Source: Chimaeribacter californicus
Lineage (GTDB): Bacteria; Pseudomonadota; Gammaproteobacteria; Enterobacterales; Enterobacteriaceae
DNA length: 64,000 nucleotides
NCBI RefSeq assembly: GCF_002858675.1
Contig: NZ_PJZF01000021.1
Span: 1 to 64,000, forward strand
Direction: 5' to 3'
The position numbers and the translations under genes were made by a program. This document shows positions 21,213 through 29,551 of this stretch, in pieces (position 1 is the stretch's first letter; each line of letters starts with the position of its first letter). A model generated the notes under the pieces. That model was not told where the DNA came from. It ran no database searches and saw only the letters and a list, made by a program, of their open reading frames with translations.

Positions 21213-23125
21213 ATCCGGCTCAGGCTTTCGCCGGCGATGGCCTTGAAGCTGGCGAAATCGCGGCTGCCGAGCAACCGGCTGGCCGAGCGCTCACGCACAA
21301 AAGTAACGAATAGGTCGTAGATCGCCATCGCCTCCTCATAATCCGCTTTGCTGATCGCCAGCAGGAAAATCACCTGCGCGGTCTCCCCCTGCCCCCAGGC
21401 GATGCCCGGCGGGCAGAGCACCGTCACCACCACCGTTTTTTTCGCCTGTAACCCCAGCGCATGCGGCAACGCGATGCCCTCGCCCAGCATGGTAGAGACA
21501 ATCGCCTCGCGCTCCGTGACCGAGGCGTAGAAATCGCCGTCCACCACCCCTTCCTGCTCCAGCTGGCCGCACACCCGGCGGAACAGCGCCTCCTGGCTCA
21601 GCGGCTGGTCGAGGATTAAAAAATGCCCGGCATCAAAGAATTTCTCCAGCATATAGGGGCGGGTGCGATCCACCAGCACCAGCTTGCCGAGCTGCTCCAG
21701 CTGAAATTCCGTGGGGAACGGTGACATCACCACCACCGGCTTATTGCGCTCTGCCAGCCGCGCCGTGGAGATCACAAAATCCTCGTCGATCTGGCTGAGC
21801 TGCTCATAGTCACGCAGCGTAATAATGCGGGTGATCACCAGGTGCGGGTACTTGCGGCTGACCTGCGCCTGAATCATGCGGATGGTGGAGTTGCCGGTGT
21901 CGCACACCAGCAGCACCTGCGGGTGGCGCTGGTAGCCGATGTTGTAGTGCCGCTCCAGCCCGACGCCGATATGCAGCACCAGAAAACCGATCTCATTTTC
22001 GCTCAGGCTGTAGGGGGTATATTTTCCCCAGCTGGAGATGGCCGCCAGCGTGACGTCATACGCCATCGGGTAGTGCTGTTTGATGTTGGCCAGCAGCGGG
22101 TTCGGGATGGCGATCTGGTATTTCACCCGGGTAATCATGGTCTTGATGTGCGTCAGCAGGTCGGCGCGCAGCTGCTCATCGCCCTGCAAATCATAGTTAT
22201 AGTGCGCATTGATGTAGGAGAGCAGGTAATCCACCAGCGCCTCTTCATCGTCGGCGTTGATCTCGGTGGGCTGCACCGCCTGGACGCGCCGCGCGGCAAT
22301 ATTCACCCGCAGATACGCCTCCTCGGCCGGGGCGATCTCCTTTCCCGCCCACTGGCGCAGCTGGGCCGCCAGCGCCGAGGAGACCTGCCGCACCGGCTCA
22401 TCCCCCTCGTCGGCCTGGAAATCGGAGAGCGGGTAGCCGTCACGGATGCGCCGGAGCGCCACAGCGCAGTAGAGCGCCAGATAGTGCTCGCCTTCGTCGG
22501 TGAGGCGGATCCCCGCCTGAGATAACCCCTGATGCAGCGCGGCGGCCAGCGCCGGCATCTGCGCCACCGCCAGCACCGTGGGCGAATGCAGCAGCCCGGC
22601 GCTGTGTTCATCCTGCCGCTGGAACAGCAGGTCGGTCAGGCAGGCGCGGATCGCCACCTCGCTGCCGAACAGCTTCATGCCGTAGCGCGGTTTGGTTTCA
22701 ATCGTCAGCGGGTAGCGGCTGAGATGCTCCCGCACCTCGGCCATGTCGTTTTGCAGCGTGCCGCGGCTCACGTACCACTCATCGGCCAGATCTTCGAGCT
22801 TCAGCGAAAATGGCGAGGTGAGAAAGCGCACCAGCAGGCAGGTCGCCCGGTCGGCGGCCGTGCGCGGGATTTGCGGCGCAGCCGCTGCGGGCTGGCGCAG
22901 CGCACTGAAGCGGGCCGCATCCTCCACCCGCAGCTGGTAACCGCTGCCGCGCGTATGCACAAACTGCGCGCCATACCTGACCAGGATCTCATTAAGTGCC
23001 GTGATGTCCGCCCGCACGGTGCGGGTGGAGACGTCAAAGCGCTTTGCCAGCTCCTCCTGCGGCAGGATCTCATCCTGCAATGCATCAAACAGATGGGCCA
23101 GACGTTGATAGGGAAACCGCACCAT
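21209..23125 (-). CDS. PRD-containing transcriptional regulator (BglG/MtlR type, HTH-PRD-PRD-EIIB-EIIA)
   Basis: The 638-residue modular regulator begins with a DeoR/HTH_11-like helix-turn-helix (about 5-65, with [19 protein letters not shown]). A second Mga-like HTH lies at about 95-160. PRD1 spans about 175-285 and PRD2 about 290-400, with PRD-type His326 and His385. An EIIB-like domain spans about 402-490 with Cys408 ([10 protein letters not shown]). A fructose/mannitol-type EIIA domain spans about 510-638 with His555 (IALPHALG). It has HTH domains rather than a CAT RNA-binding domain, so it should act on DNA. It is the last gene of the accessory operon, 50 bases after the lactonase. Likely the local activator, tuned by PTS phosphorylation; its ligand pathway is inferred from its neighbours. 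Confidence 0.85.
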   Translation of the reverse strand: MVRFPYQRLAHLFDALQDEILPQEELAKRFDVSTRTVRADITALNEILVRYGAQFVHTRGSGYQLRVEDAARFSALRQPAAAAPQIPRTAADRATCLLVRFLTSPFSLKLEDLADEWYVSRGTLQNDMAEVREHLSRYPLTIETKPRYGMKLFGSEVAIRACLTDLLFQRQDEHSAGLLHSPTVLAVAQMPALAAALHQGLSQAGIRLTDEGEHYLALYCAVALRRIRDGYPLSDFQADEGDEPVRQVSSALAAQLRQWAGKEIAPAEEAYLRVNIAARRVQAVQPTEINADDEEALVDYLLSYINAHYNYDLQGDEQLRADLLTHIKTMITRVKYQIAIPNPLLANIKQHYPMAYDVTLAAISSWGKYTPYSLSENEIGFLVLHIGVGLERHYNIGYQRHPQVLLVCDTGNSTIRMIQAQVSRKYPHLVITRIITLRDYEQLSQIDEDFVISTARLAERNKPVVVMSPFPTEFQLEQLGKLVLVDRTRPYMLEKFFDAGHFLILDQPLSQEALFRRVCGQLEQEGVVDGDFYASVTEREAIVSTMLGEGIALPHALGLQAKKTVVVTVLCPPGIAWGQGETAQVIFLLAISKADYEEAMAIYDLFVTFVRERSASRLLGSRDFASFKAIAGESLSRI

Positions 23126-23175
23126 AATCCTTCCAGTGTTGAGATGACTGTTCGCACCGGAGCAGCATCGCTGCC

Positions 23176-24342
23176 TCAGGGCACCATAACCAGCTGGGAC
23201 GGGCTGCCGACCGGCGTGTAGGCACCGGCGAAGGTCAGTGTGCCATGCGCCGGATCGACCCGGAAGCGGGTTATGTTGTCGCTTCTCTGATTCATGACAT
23301 AAATAGTTTTCCCGGCCGGGTCGAGCGTCAGGCTGCGGGGGTAATCACCGCGCGTCCACACTTCACCGACCCAGCGCATCCCGCCCTCAGGCGTCACCGC
23401 AATCTGGCCGATGCTGTTGTGCAGGCGGTTGGCGACATACAGGTTTTTGCCGTCACGCCCCAGCACCAGCCCAGCGGCAAAGCTGGTGCCCTGATACTCC
23501 GGCGGCAGCGACGAGAGGCTGTGCAGCGGCGTCAGCGTGCCGGTGTCGTGGTTGAGGCGGTAGCTGGTCACCACCGAGGCCTCTTCGGCAATCACAAACA
23601 GCGTGTCGCCCGACGGGTGGAACACCAGATGGCGCGGCCCGGCACCGGGCGAGGCCGCCGGAATAAACGGCGGATCGTTCGGCGTCAGTGCGCCGGTTTT
23701 AGTATCGCGCCGCCACTGGTAGATCCTGTCCAGCCCCAGATCGGTGGAGAAGGCGAAACGCCCGCTGGGATCGCTCTCGATCATATGGGCGTGCGGCCCG
23801 TTATGATCGCTGATGGCGAAACTCCCCGGCACTGCCGCGGCCGGTCTGGCCGCGCCCGGCTCGCCCTGTTGCTGCTGCACCGACACCGCGGCACCGAGTT
23901 TGCCGTCAGCGGCCACCGGGAAGCTGGCGACGCTGCCGCTGACATAGTTTGCCACCAGCAGGAATTTCTCATCCGGCGTCAGCGACAGCCAGACCGGCCC
24001 CTGCCCGGCAGACGTTACCTGGTTGAGCAGCGTTAAACTGCCGTCCTGTGGGTTGATGCGGTAAGCGCTCAGCCCGCCCTGTTTCCCGCCGTTGAAATCA
24101 GCGACCTCGCTGCCCACAAACAGCAGCGTGCCTGCGGCGTTGGCGACCAGTTGCGCCGGGTTGCTGACGCGGCTGACCAGCGCCCGCTCACTGAGGCTGC
24201 CGTCTGCGGCATTCACAGCGAAGCGGTAGACGCCCTCGCCGTTGGGGTTATAGGTGCCGACATAGGCGAAGCGGGCGGTATCGGCGTACAGCGGCGCGCT
24301 GATCATCGCCAGTGCCAGACAAAGGGCGGTGCGTGTTTTCAC
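23176..24342 (-). CDS. Secreted beta-propeller lactonase-family protein (6-phosphogluconolactonase-like)
   Basis: The 388-residue protein has a signal peptide (residues 1-20, ending APLYA). A seven-bladed propeller of the Pgl/YbhE lactonase family (PF10282) fills the rest. Repeated blade motifs such as NPAQLVANAAGTLLFVG, DEKFLLVANYVSGSVASF and GKNLYVANRLHNSIGQI are visible. The PHAHMIESDPSGRFAF segment matches the family signature. Export to the periplasm argues against the cytosolic pentose phosphate step. A role in opening an external sugar lactone for the linked pathway is inferred. It lies 24 bases after the DgaF-like aldolase gene. Confidence 0.82.
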   Translation of the reverse strand: MKTRTALCLALAMISAPLYADTARFAYVGTYNPNGEGVYRFAVNAADGSLSERALVSRVSNPAQLVANAAGTLLFVGSEVADFNGGKQGGLSAYRINPQDGSLTLLNQVTSAGQGPVWLSLTPDEKFLLVANYVSGSVASFPVAADGKLGAAVSVQQQQGEPGAARPAAAVPGSFAISDHNGPHAHMIESDPSGRFAFSTDLGLDRIYQWRRDTKTGALTPNDPPFIPAASPGAGPRHLVFHPSGDTLFVIAEEASVVTSYRLNHDTGTLTPLHSLSSLPPEYQGTSFAAGLVLGRDGKNLYVANRLHNSIGQIAVTPEGGMRWVGEVWTRGDYPRSLTLDPAGKTIYVMNQRSDNITRFRVDPAHGTLTFAGAYTPVGSPSQLVMVP

Positions 24343-24366
24343 GGCATTTCTCCTGTGTAAGAAGGC

Positions 24367-25116
24367 TTAGCCCACCAGCGCGCGCAGTTGCGCCAGCAGG
24401 TCGGCGACCGCCGCCGGGCGGGTGTCGCCGCTCTGGCTGTCGATAATGGAACTGTAGATATGCGGGATGATTTTGCTGACCCCGGCCTCCAGCGCGATCG
24501 CCATGATGGGCGTGAAGTTTTCCAGATCGATGCCGCCGGTGGGTTCCAGCCAGAAATCCTGCGCCGCACAGGCGCGCGCTACGGCCGCGAATTCTTCCCG
24601 CGTCTCCAGCCCGCCCATCGGGAAATATTTCACCGAGCTGCCGCCCATCTCTTTCAGCATCGCAATCGCCGTTTCTACCGGCACCGTCGCTGCCGGTTGC
24701 CCGCTGCTCAGCGGCCCGGTGGAGATGGTTACCCAGCCGACGCGGCCGGTGGGCGAAATCAGCCCATTGACCACCGTGTCACTCTGGCCGAGCAGCGCCC
24801 GGCTGCTGCCCACGCCGCTGAACACCTGGTTCACATGCTGCGGTTGCAGCGCGGCAGCAATCTGCCCGACCATCACTGACTGGCGTGGATCGCCCGCCCC
24901 CAGCCCGACGGAAATGGCATTGTTAATCAGCGCCGCGTAGTCGCGCATATCTGCCACCGCTGACGCCACATCGGGGTAATTTTTCGAGAGCACGCCCACC
25001 AGCACATGCCCTTCTGCGGCGTCATACACCGCCTGCGCATTGGCTTTGCTGCCCGCCAGCACATTCAGGCAGACGCGGTCACGGTAATAATCCGGGGTTA
25101 AGGAAGTCGGTTTCAC
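24367..25116 (-). CDS. dgaF: DgaF-like KDPG-type aldolase
   Basis: The 249-residue protein resembles DgaF (KDGP aldolase family). Salmonella DgaF cleaves 2-keto-3-deoxy-6-phosphogluconate to pyruvate and glyceraldehyde 3-phosphate in glucosaminate catabolism. A TIM-barrel with a probable Schiff-base lysine at 163 (GGSSVKYFPMGG) and the glycine-rich phosphate loop WLEPTGGIDLENF are visible. Its start overlaps the dgaE-like stop by four bases. The symbol is used for family membership; the true substrate here is not proven. Confidence 0.8.
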   Translation of the reverse strand: MKPTSLTPDYYRDRVCLNVLAGSKANAQAVYDAAEGHVLVGVLSKNYPDVASAVADMRDYAALINNAISVGLGAGDPRQSVMVGQIAAALQPQHVNQVFSGVGSSRALLGQSDTVVNGLISPTGRVGWVTISTGPLSSGQPAATVPVETAIAMLKEMGGSSVKYFPMGGLETREEFAAVARACAAQDFWLEPTGGIDLENFTPIMAIALEAGVSKIIPHIYSSIIDSQSGDTRPAAVADLLAQLRALVG

Positions 25117-26258
25117 GGGCGTTTCTCCAGCAGGGTGGCGAGGCAGGTGTAGAGGGTAGTGAGTTGATCAGGGGTGACACTGCGTACATCCACCTCGATC
25201 TTGCCTTCATTGGCACGGTAGCCACGGAAATAGATGGCGATCTCGCCGGTTTTCAGCTGCTGCACAATCTCACCGGTGCGCAGCCCCAGCGCGGCCTCAT
25301 CAAAAGCGATTTCAGTGCGGGCGATGTCGCGCCCGGCGCTGTCCCACACCACGCGCGCGCTGACGCCCGGCAGGGTGTTGAGGCGCCCGATGAACGGCGT
25401 CATTTTCTCCACCAGTTGCTGGCCGCTGACCGGCGCACGGCGGACGTAACGCTCAATCGCTTCGGTCAGGCCCAGGATGCCCTCTTTACCGACTTTCATC
25501 GCCCGGCCGATGCCTTCGGACTGGCGGCGTACCCACGCCACGTAGTTGGCCCGCCCGATGACCAGCCCGCTCGACGGGCCTTCCAGCGCTTTCGCGCCGC
25601 TGTAGATCACCAGGTCCGCACCCATCTGGTAGTAGCAGGTGAGATCCTCTTCTGCGGCCGCATCCACAATCAGCGGCAACTGGTGGCGGTGCGCCACTTC
25701 CGCCGCCTCGGCGACCGTCAGCATACTTTTCTGCACCGAGTGGTGTGATTTGATGTAGAGCAGCGCCGCCGTGCGCGGGGTAATGGCGGCGGCCAACTGC
25801 GCCGCTGAGCACTCGTTGGCGTACCCGGCTTCCACCACCTTTCCGCCCCCCAGCGCCACCATGGTGCCGACCGGCGCGCCGAAATTCACGTTATGCCCTT
25901 TCGGCAGCACAATCTCGTGCGGCACCTCATGGGCGGCGCTGTGCAGGTTGACCAGCAGGTGATCGCTCTCTTTGACGATCGTTGCCGCCACCGACTGTGC
26001 GATCCCGGCCGAAGCGCAGGAGACGATCACCGCATCCTCCACGTTCAGCAGCCCGGCAATATAGGCACCGGTTTTCACCACCAGATCTTTCATCTCGAAA
26101 AAGTGGCCGAGGCCGTAATTCACCGCCGCGGCCACCGCCGGTTCCGGCGTCGAGACGCCGAGGATCGTCATGCGGCCGGAGGCGTTGATCACCTGTTTCA
26201 GCTGATATTTTTCGTAGGGTGAGGTGATGTTGTTATCAGACAGGGCTTCAGAAGACAT
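25113..26258 (-). CDS. dgaE: DgaE-like PLP-dependent ammonia-lyase (SelA fold)
   Basis: The 381-residue fold-type I PLP enzyme belongs to the SelA/DgaE family. The PLP lysine is most likely Lys223 (YSGAKALEGPSSG) and the PLP-pyridine aspartate Asp199 (LIVDAAAEED). Salmonella DgaE converts D-glucosaminate-6-phosphate to KDPG plus ammonia. The ATG at 26258 is chosen because AAGAAGGG upstream is spaced correctly for it but only 1-2 bases from the alternative ATG at 26267. It overlaps the preceding amidohydrolase gene by 11 bases. Confidence 0.82.
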   Translation of the reverse strand: MSSEALSDNNITSPYEKYQLKQVINASGRMTILGVSTPEPAVAAAVNYGLGHFFEMKDLVVKTGAYIAGLLNVEDAVIVSCASAGIAQSVAATIVKESDHLLVNLHSAAHEVPHEIVLPKGHNVNFGAPVGTMVALGGGKVVEAGYANECSAAQLAAAITPRTAALLYIKSHHSVQKSMLTVAEAAEVAHRHQLPLIVDAAAEEDLTCYYQMGADLVIYSGAKALEGPSSGLVIGRANYVAWVRRQSEGIGRAMKVGKEGILGLTEAIERYVRRAPVSGQQLVEKMTPFIGRLNTLPGVSARVVWDSAGRDIARTEIAFDEAALGLRTGEIVQQLKTGEIAIYFRGYRANEGKIEVDVRSVTPDQLTTLYTCLATLLEKRP

Positions 26259-27393
26259 GATAGGCATTCCCTTCTTGAGTTGGATAGAGCGCCCCGGCGA
26301 CCACTGCCGCCAGCGGCACCAGGTGCTGCGGTGCATTCACGGCGGCACCGTCAGAATCGGCATACACCTGTGGCGCGTCACTGAGGGTAAACAGCGTGAG
26401 ATCGGCCGTTTCCCCTACCGCCAGCCGCCCGCGCCCGGTGAGTTTCAGTGCGTCGGCGGCGTTTACCGTCACGCAGTCAATCACCTGCGGCAGTGTCATG
26501 CCAATTGCCAGAAATTTGGACATCACCGCCGCCAGGCTGTGTACCGGCCCGTGCAGGCGGTTGCGGCAGTAAATATCGGAGCTGATGGTGTGCGGCAGAA
26601 TGCCGAGCGCAATCGCCTGCCGCGCCACCGCAAAGCTGAAGCTGGCGCTGCCGTGGCCGACATCCAGCCGCACGCCGCGATCCAGCGCCTCGCGCACCGC
26701 GCCACGCAGCGCGCCTTCCGGCGTCAGGATGCGGTTCGGTTTGCCGTTGTAGCAGTGGGTGATGATGTCACCCGAGGTGAGCAGATCAGCGATGCCGTCC
26801 AGATCGGGCGGATCGTTGCCGATGTGCACCATCAGCGGCAGATCGCCATTGTCATGCTGGATCTGCTTGGCGCGGATCAGCGGCCGCAGGCCGTTCTGCC
26901 CCACCACGCTGCTGCTCATGCGCGCTTTCAGCCCGACGATAAACCCGGGGTAGTCGCCAATCGCCTGTTTCACCGCTGCCGCGTCGATCTGCGCCATGTC
27001 GGCCAGCTCGTTCTGCGTCACGATGCCGGTACGGGCGATATTCAGCAGCGCCAGCACCTGCGTGCGCGCCGTGCGCGTCAGGCGGTGGAAATCTCCGACC
27101 TGATCCGCCCCGGTGCTGCCCGCATCCACCACGGTGGTGACGCCGCCGTCGATGCCGACGCGATCCGGCTCGTCGTGGTAGATCGGCGAGGCCGGGTAGC
27201 AGTGCACATGGCTGTCGATCCAGCCGGCGCTGAGGTAAACCCGGCCCGCCAGATCCACGGTTTTTTCCGCCGCCATCGCCTCCGGCAACGTGCCCAGCGC
27301 GGCGATCCGGCCGTTCTGCACCGCCAGATCCGTCACGCTGCCATCCGGCAGCCGCGCCCGGCGCAGGATCAGATCCCTCATTTCACCCGCCAT
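26248..27393 (-). CDS. Amidohydrolase/deacetylase-family metal hydrolase
   Basis: The 381-residue dihydroorotase-like member of the amidohydrolase superfamily has a full binuclear metal site: His62 and His64 (DSHVHCYP), Lys156 (GLKARMSS, probably carboxylated), His190 (LMVHIGN), His213 or His247, and Asp273 (ISSDIYC). It resembles the Atu3266/EF0837 group, for which stereospecific deacetylase activity on an acetylated hydroxy acid has been reported. In this operon, removal of an N- or O-acyl group before the ammonia-lyase step is a reasonable inference. Its start overlaps the DUF4310 stop (TGATG). Confidence 0.83.
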   Translation of the reverse strand: MAGEMRDLILRRARLPDGSVTDLAVQNGRIAALGTLPEAMAAEKTVDLAGRVYLSAGWIDSHVHCYPASPIYHDEPDRVGIDGGVTTVVDAGSTGADQVGDFHRLTRTARTQVLALLNIARTGIVTQNELADMAQIDAAAVKQAIGDYPGFIVGLKARMSSSVVGQNGLRPLIRAKQIQHDNGDLPLMVHIGNDPPDLDGIADLLTSGDIITHCYNGKPNRILTPEGALRGAVREALDRGVRLDVGHGSASFSFAVARQAIALGILPHTISSDIYCRNRLHGPVHSLAAVMSKFLAIGMTLPQVIDCVTVNAADALKLTGRGRLAVGETADLTLFTLSDAPQVYADSDGAAVNAPQHLVPLAAVVAGALYPTQEGNAYHVF

Positions 27394-28067
27394 CAGGAAA
27401 GCGTCACCGGGAAAATGGCACCGAAGATCATCGCGCCGAGGATTGCCCCGCCGGTGATCGGTTTCTGCCAGAGGTAGAACAGCAGCGCCCCCAGCAGCGA
27501 CCCGATGCCGATCGGGATCGAGGCGGCGATCGCTGACAGGATGATCAACGGCCCGAGGAAGCGCCCGGAGGTGTTGCCCGCGCCCATCATCACATCCGCG
27601 CCGTAGGTGGAGTTGCTCTGGTTGATGGTGAATTTGCGCGCCAGGATAATCAGGTAGCCAATCGCCAGCCCGGCCACCAGCCCGGTGATCAGCGAAGCGA
27701 TAAAGTTCTCCACCGGGAAGACGATGCCTGCACCGAGCAGCAGCGCCGGAATGCCCAGCCCGACGCCGGTCTGCACCGCGCCGCCGATGTCCAGCACCCC
27801 CACCAGCGAGCCTTCAATGATGCGGGCGAACAGGAAGCTGGCCCCGAACGCGGCCACCGCGCCGTAGACGCCGGTGTCCATCCCGGCGCGCAGCATCGAG
27901 ACAAAGGCCACTTCGTTGAACGCGCCGATGCCGTAGAGGTAGTACATGTGGGTACCGGCAAACACCCCGGAGGAGAGCAAGCCGACGAAGATTGGGAAAG
28001 ACCAGTCGGCATACCAGAACCCGGTTTTCTCCTGCGGTTCCACTTTTTCGGTGATAAGGGTCGTCAT
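27393..28067 (-). CDS. DUF4310 membrane protein, putative transporter subunit
   Basis: The 224-residue protein has five to six hydrophobic spans and a short polar N-terminus. Glycine-rich segments such as GVLDIGGAVQTGVGLGIPAL (about residues 90-109) and polar NQSNSTYGADVMMGAGNTSG (about 148-167) sit between spans. It matches the DUF4310 family (PF14187) by recall. No function is established. It always seems to travel with DUF4311, DUF4312 and SFCGS proteins, which suggests a multi-subunit permease. It lies 2 bases after DUF4311. Confidence 0.75.
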   Translation of the reverse strand: MTTLITEKVEPQEKTGFWYADWSFPIFVGLLSSGVFAGTHMYYLYGIGAFNEVAFVSMLRAGMDTGVYGAVAAFGASFLFARIIEGSLVGVLDIGGAVQTGVGLGIPALLLGAGIVFPVENFIASLITGLVAGLAIGYLIILARKFTINQSNSTYGADVMMGAGNTSGRFLGPLIILSAIAASIPIGIGSLLGALLFYLWQKPITGGAILGAMIFGAIFPVTLS

Positions 28068-28069
28068 GA

Positions 28070-28846
28070 TTATTTCCCGCTCAGAGTGTTGTGGATGTGG
28101 TCGAGCCAGCCCGGCACGCCAAGGGTGAAGGATTGCAGCAGCTTCATATCAAAGCCGCGGAAGAAGCCGCTCAGCACAAACAGCAGCACAATCACCGCCA
28201 TCATGATTTTGGTGACGCGGTTCCAGCCGCTCTCCTCCACGCCCTTGCCGATCAGGATGCCGAGTACCAGCCCCGGTACCGCATTGCCCATGATCAGCTG
28301 CGCCAGCCCGCCGAACACCGTGCCCCAGAAGCCGGAGCGGCGGCCGGCATCAATGGCTGCCAGCCAGAAGATCACCGGCATCACGGTGTTCACCAGCAGG
28401 TTGGCGGCCGGTACCAGCACTTTCACCGCCGTGACCTGAAGCGCCGCCGGCACCGCCGAGGCGGTGGTATTGAGGAACGCCACCACCACCATGCCGATAA
28501 GCCCGCAGGCCAGCGCCATTTTGCGCGGGTCGTGCAGGGTTTCCGCCAGGTTGCGGTTTTTCATCATGATCGCCGCCGCCCCCCAGTTGGGGATGATGCG
28601 GTGGTCAACATCCTGGGTGAAGGCCCCGGCCGCCACGGAGGAGGCCCAGGCGTTAAAGAAGAAGCCGAGGCCGAAGGAGAAGTGTGACGCCGGATCGCCC
28701 TCGCAGGCGTTCAGCTCGCCCAGGGTGCGGAATGCGCCCATGCCCTGCACGGTGGGCGCATGGAACATCCGCGCCGCCCCGGCTCCCACACCGATCCCCA
28801 CCAGCCCGCCGATAATCAGCGACTTAAGCAAAATAATAAAAAACAT
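28070..28846 (-). CDS. DUF4311 membrane protein, putative transporter subunit
   Basis: The 258-residue integral membrane protein has about six spans. A conserved-looking polar region NACEGDPASHFSFGLGFFFN (about residues 47-66) and VDHRIIPNWGAAAIMMKNRN (about 80-99) lies between spans 1 and 3. It matches the DUF4311 family (PF14188) by recall. It is probably the second membrane half of the putative transporter. It does not resemble a classical PTS EIIC, MFS or ABC permease that I can recognise. Confidence 0.75.
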   Translation of the reverse strand: MFFIILLKSLIIGGLVGIGVGAGAARMFHAPTVQGMGAFRTLGELNACEGDPASHFSFGLGFFFNAWASSVAAGAFTQDVDHRIIPNWGAAAIMMKNRNLAETLHDPRKMALACGLIGMVVVAFLNTTASAVPAALQVTAVKVLVPAANLLVNTVMPVIFWLAAIDAGRRSGFWGTVFGGLAQLIMGNAVPGLVLGILIGKGVEESGWNRVTKIMMAVIVLLFVLSGFFRGFDMKLLQSFTLGVPGWLDHIHNTLSGK

Positions 28847-28874
28847 CAGGACTCCTTATCTCTCGCCCAGCTGT

Positions 28875-29171
28875 TTATAGGGTGGCGAACGTGACCAGCC
28901 CGGTATTAATGGCGGTAACGTTGACCGTAATATCCAGCGTCACGGCATAATGCCGCTTTTCACGCGGCAGAAAGAAAAACAGGAATTTCTCCTGCGTTAT
29001 TTTCTCTTCCGCGCTTATTACCCGGAGATCCTGCGGCTCAATGCGCAGCAAAATTGTCTCCGTGGAATTCATTACCGCCTGCTGCACCTGGTTTAATGCA
29101 GCAGAAAAGGCGGCCGCTTTGGTATTCCCTTTTCCCTGTACCTGAACCGTGGTGGTATACAGTTGTTTCAT
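28875..29171 (-). CDS. DUF4312 small protein
   Basis: The 98-residue soluble protein alternates beta-strand-like segments (QLYTTTVQVQGKG, TILLRIEPQDLRVISAEE) with a hydrophobic FLFFFLPREKRHYAVTLDI stretch. It matches the DUF4312 family (PF14189) by recall. It overlaps the SFCGS gene by four bases and precedes the membrane subunits by 28 bases. Its function is unknown; it may be a cytosolic accessory subunit of the transporter. Confidence 0.72.
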   Translation of the reverse strand: MKQLYTTTVQVQGKGNTKAAAFSAALNQVQQAVMNSTETILLRIEPQDLRVISAEEKITQEKFLFFFLPREKRHYAVTLDITVNVTAINTGLVTFATL

Positions 29172-29533
29172 GGCGTCTGGCCGAATTTTTTGCGCCAGGC
29201 TTCCACCAGTTTCTGGCCCAGTTCCTCTTTATCCATAAAACCGAAGCCTAATACCGTGCAGCCTTCATTAATGGCGGTGACACCCTCATCCACCGAGCGC
29301 ATTCCGTGTTTGGCTTTATAACCATATTTATTTTGTGCGGTAATAGCCCCGGCACCGCCGCTGCCGCAAAACGAGATGCCGAAGGTCGCGCCTTCCGCTT
29401 TCATCACATCGCCCAGCCGCATGTCTGCGGCCATGCCCGGTACCACCACGGCCCGGCCGCCTGCGGCTTCCACGCCCTGCGCGACTTTCTGCCCTTTGCC
29501 CAGCCGGTCACCAATCACTACGGTAATATCCAT
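29168..29533 (-). CDS. Glycine-rich SFCGS-family protein, possible EIIB-like subunit
   Basis: The 121-residue protein has a Rossmann-like alternation (TVVIGDRLGKGQKVAQGVE, RAVVVPGMAADM) and the family hallmark ISFCGSGGAGAITAQNKYG (about residues 53-71). It matches the Gly_rich_SFCGS family (PF14272) by recall. The start at 29533 follows a clear AGGGGATAACA site; a TTG 18 bases upstream is rejected. The cysteine before a glycine-rich loop recalls EIIB phosphocysteine loops and the E. coli YhfU family, but phosphorylation is only a hypothesis. Confidence 0.75.
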   Translation of the reverse strand: MDITVVIGDRLGKGQKVAQGVEAAGGRAVVVPGMAADMRLGDVMKAEGATFGISFCGSGGAGAITAQNKYGYKAKHGMRSVDEGVTAINEGCTVLGFGFMDKEELGQKLVEAWRKKFGQTP

Positions 29534-29551
29534 TGTTATCCCCTGATTCAA

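Noticed and set aside
21209-23125. Regulator as an RNA-binding BglG-type antiterminator
   Set aside because: The N-terminus is a helix-turn-helix rather than the CAT RNA-binding domain, so a DNA-binding MtlR/LicR-type activator fits better.
23176-24342. The lactonase as the cytoplasmic 6-phosphogluconolactonase of the pentose phosphate pathway
   Set aside because: It has a clear signal peptide and sits in a different catabolic operon.
26224-27477. A 417-codon plus-strand frame opposite the amidohydrolase
   Set aside because: The amidohydrolase frame has every metal-binding residue; the opposite frame shows no motif and is Arg/His/Gln-rich.
27393-28846. DUF4310 and DUF4311 as classical PTS EIIC/EIID or MFS proteins
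   Set aside because: The number of spans and visible motifs do not match families I recognise; they are kept as domains of unknown function.
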